Assembly: GCA_946886975.1 (NCBI GenBank)
Contig: CAMPJV010000149.1
Location: 1-6,540, forward strand
Direction: 5' to 3'
DNA length: 6,540 nt
Origin: an uncultured Taibaiella sp.
GTDB lineage: Bacteria > Bacteroidota > Bacteroidia > Chitinophagales > Chitinophagaceae
In this document: piece by piece, positions 5,435 to 6,540 of the stretch
Position numbering within the stretch: the stretch's first letter is position 1
Layout of the letters: each line of letters begins with the position of its first letter
Notes under the pieces: model-generated
Database searches by the model: none
Told to the model about the DNA's origin: nothing
Seen by the model: only the letters and a program-made list of their open reading frames with translations
Made by a program: the position numbers and the translations under genes

Positions 5435-5926
5435 CTATGACTTCATGTTTGTAAACTGTAGCGGAATGTCGAGTGCGCTATTTTTGCACAGTTGGATCAC
5501 ATCCTGCAAATCGTCTATTTTCTTGGCTGTGACTCTTATGATATCATCCATTATTGCAGGCTGCACCTTCAGGCCACTATCCTTTATTAACTTCACTATT
5601 TTCTTCGCCATGTCTTTATCGATACCATTCTTTACAGGAACAGTCTTACGAATGAACTTGCCGGAGCCTGTATACTCTTTGCTCAGGTCAAAAGCATTAC
5701 TTTCCAAGCCCTGGCGCATGGATTTGGTAAGAAGGATATCCTCTACCTGTTTCAGCTGCATGTCACTTTCTACCTCAAGGTTTATGACCATATCCTTTTT
5801 GTTCAGCTCCATAGTGACGTGGGAACCTTTGAAGTCATAACGGTTGTCGATCTCCTTTTTTGCAACATTGATTGCGTTATCAAGTGTCTGGAGGTCTACT
5901 TTAGATGCGATGTCAAATGATGGCAT
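5435..5926 (-). CDS. yajQ: YajQ family nucleotide-binding protein (UPF0234)
   Basis: A 163-residue cytoplasmic protein, the same length as E. coli YajQ. The family folds as two ferredoxin-like alpha/beta domains and has been reported to bind nucleotides or nucleic acid; a Xanthomonas homologue is a cyclic-di-GMP effector that works with a transcription factor. Diagnostic sequence is the start 'MPSFDIASKVDLQTLDNAI' at 1-19, 'EIDNRYDFKGS' at 25-35, 'LLTKSMRQGL' near 65-74 and the C-terminal 'DDLQDVIQLCKNSALDIPLQFTNM'-type end. All family blocks are present and the gene looks intact. The ATG at 5926 has no Shine-Dalgarno. A near-match to the -7 element (TAATTTAG on the minus strand, 5961-5954) lies 27 bases upstream. 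It is 139 bases behind the partial outer-membrane gene on the same strand and converges on DUF853. No GGDEF, EAL or other cyclic-di-GMP gene is visible nearby, so a signalling role here is only possible. Confidence 0.95.
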   Translation of the reverse strand: MPSFDIASKVDLQTLDNAINVAKKEIDNRYDFKGSHVTMELNKKDMVINLEVESDMQLKQVEDILLTKSMRQGLESNAFDLSKEYTGSGKFIRKTVPVKNGIDKDMAKKIVKLIKDSGLKVQPAIMDDIIRVTAKKIDDLQDVIQLCKNSALDIPLQFTNMKS

Positions 5927-6065
5927 AGATTGGCTGTTTGCTTAACGAGGACACTAAATTAAACAATGCAAGCAAAGAAAAGAATAAGGCAGATAGGCAA
6001 TAAGATATTTCAATTTGCAGAGCCATCCTTCCGAAGTAGTCTCTAAGGTCAAGGAACCAGCGGCT

Positions 6066-6539
6066 TTACATCCGGCCTGCCTCTTCAGAACTGGTCTGAC
6101 GCTGAGTATTGCTGTCCGATACTCTACCGAACTTATACGTGAAGCCAAGGGCGACCTGCTGAGTATTCCACTTACTGGAGAGTGCACTTTCCACGCCGTT
6201 GTAGTTCATTGTGGATGTCACGCGATTCATATCGAAAGGATCATCTATCGACAGGCGGAGAGTGGCGTTCTCTTTCCAGAACCTCTTCGACACATTGAAT
6301 CCGAGCCACTGACGAGGGCCATAGAGATCTAACAGGTTTTGTAGGTCACCCTGGGCGAAGTGGTAGGAAGTATCAACAGTCCAGCCTTTGCTGAGGTTGA
6401 GCTCATTCTCAATGGAGAAATAGAACCCGGTAGCAGACGTGACCGCCTTATGGCGATCTATGTCATCGTAAGCGTTATAGTTCACCCCTACCGTTGGAGA
6501 ACATCTCCACCGCTTGAGGAACTGTTTGCTTGCATTAAG
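6066..6539 (-). CDS. Outer-membrane beta-barrel family protein, C-terminal part (5' truncated by window edge)
   Basis: The frame is open from the right edge to TAA at 6066-6068, giving 157 visible residues; the codon at 6485 is GTG and only an internal Val, since sequence continues upstream as barrel-like protein. The order of elements fits the end of the TonB-receptor-like 'outer membrane beta-barrel family' (OMP_b-brl_3 type) proteins of Bacteroidota: 'KGWTVDTSYHFAQG', then 'RQWLGFNVSKRFWKENATLRLSIDDPFDMNR', a loop, 'KWNTQQVALGFTYKFG'. The 'SKRFxxxxxTLRLSIxDPFxxNR' block is the part I lean on most. Such proteins lie in the outer membrane and often take up oligomers or surface ligands; no substrate can be inferred. 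After the last strand there is an unusual polar tail of about 19 residues rich in Ser, Gln, Thr and Glu, so the chain does not end in the aromatic residue common in barrels. Confidence 0.8.
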   Translation of the reverse strand, partial: LNASKQFLKRWRCSPTVGVNYNAYDDIDRHKAVTSATGFYFSIENELNLSKGWTVDTSYHFAQGDLQNLLDLYGPRQWLGFNVSKRFWKENATLRLSIDDPFDMNRVTSTMNYNGVESALSSKWNTQQVALGFTYKFGRVSDSNTQRQTSSEEAGRM

Positions 6540-6540
6540 C

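Noticed and set aside
5304..5840. 178-residue plus-strand open frame across the yajQ region
   Set aside because: Most of it is antisense to yajQ, a confidently recognised gene, and its Ser/Phe/Leu-rich translation matches no family.

Overview
The window looks like an ordinary chromosomal stretch from a member of the Bacteroidota, probably near the Chitinophagaceae or Cytophagales. The reasons are two partial outer-membrane beta-barrel genes of types common in that phylum, a secreted protein whose signal peptide ends in the typical Ala-Gln, almost no Shine-Dalgarno sequences ahead of the starts, and several copies of the TAnnTTTG -7 promoter element. The exact genus is not determinable by eye.

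Layout from left to right. Positions 2-292 (+) are the 3' end of a PorT-like outer-membrane beta-barrel gene. It is closed by a strong intrinsic terminator that lies inside the last codons of the convergent neighbour. Five genes then run leftward on the minus strand, listed here in transcription order. They are a RimJ/RimL-type GNAT acetyltransferase (3557-3027), a DUF1697 protein three bases behind it (3023-2487), an unrecognised small secreted protein with a GTG start (2432-1932), an AlkD-like DNA alkylation repair protein (1885-1178), and an aldo/keto reductase with a complete catalytic tetrad (1130-309). Gaps inside this run are 3, 54, 46 and 47 bases, so read-through is possible, though promoter-like elements also precede the GNAT and repair genes.

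A divergent spacer (3558-3683) separates this run from a rightward gene for a 507-residue HerA/FtsK-like ATPase of the DUF853 (YjgR) family (3684-5207). Next is a 227-base gap that holds a possible 40-codon minus-strand ORF and a perfect 16-base palindrome. The nucleotide-binding protein YajQ follows on the minus strand (5926-5435). The right edge holds the 3' end of a second outer-membrane beta-barrel protein (6539-6066), close to the C-terminal part of the TonB-receptor-like 'outer membrane beta-barrel family' proteins.

The genes look like a loose collection of housekeeping, stress and repair functions and envelope proteins, not one pathway. I found no mobile element, CRISPR array, tRNA, rRNA or recognisable defence or biosynthetic system. 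The items most worth checking are the terminator that doubles as a protein C-terminus, the orphan secreted four-cysteine protein, the unannotated small ORF with its palindrome, and the strong ATA-isoleucine bias of the DUF853 gene.
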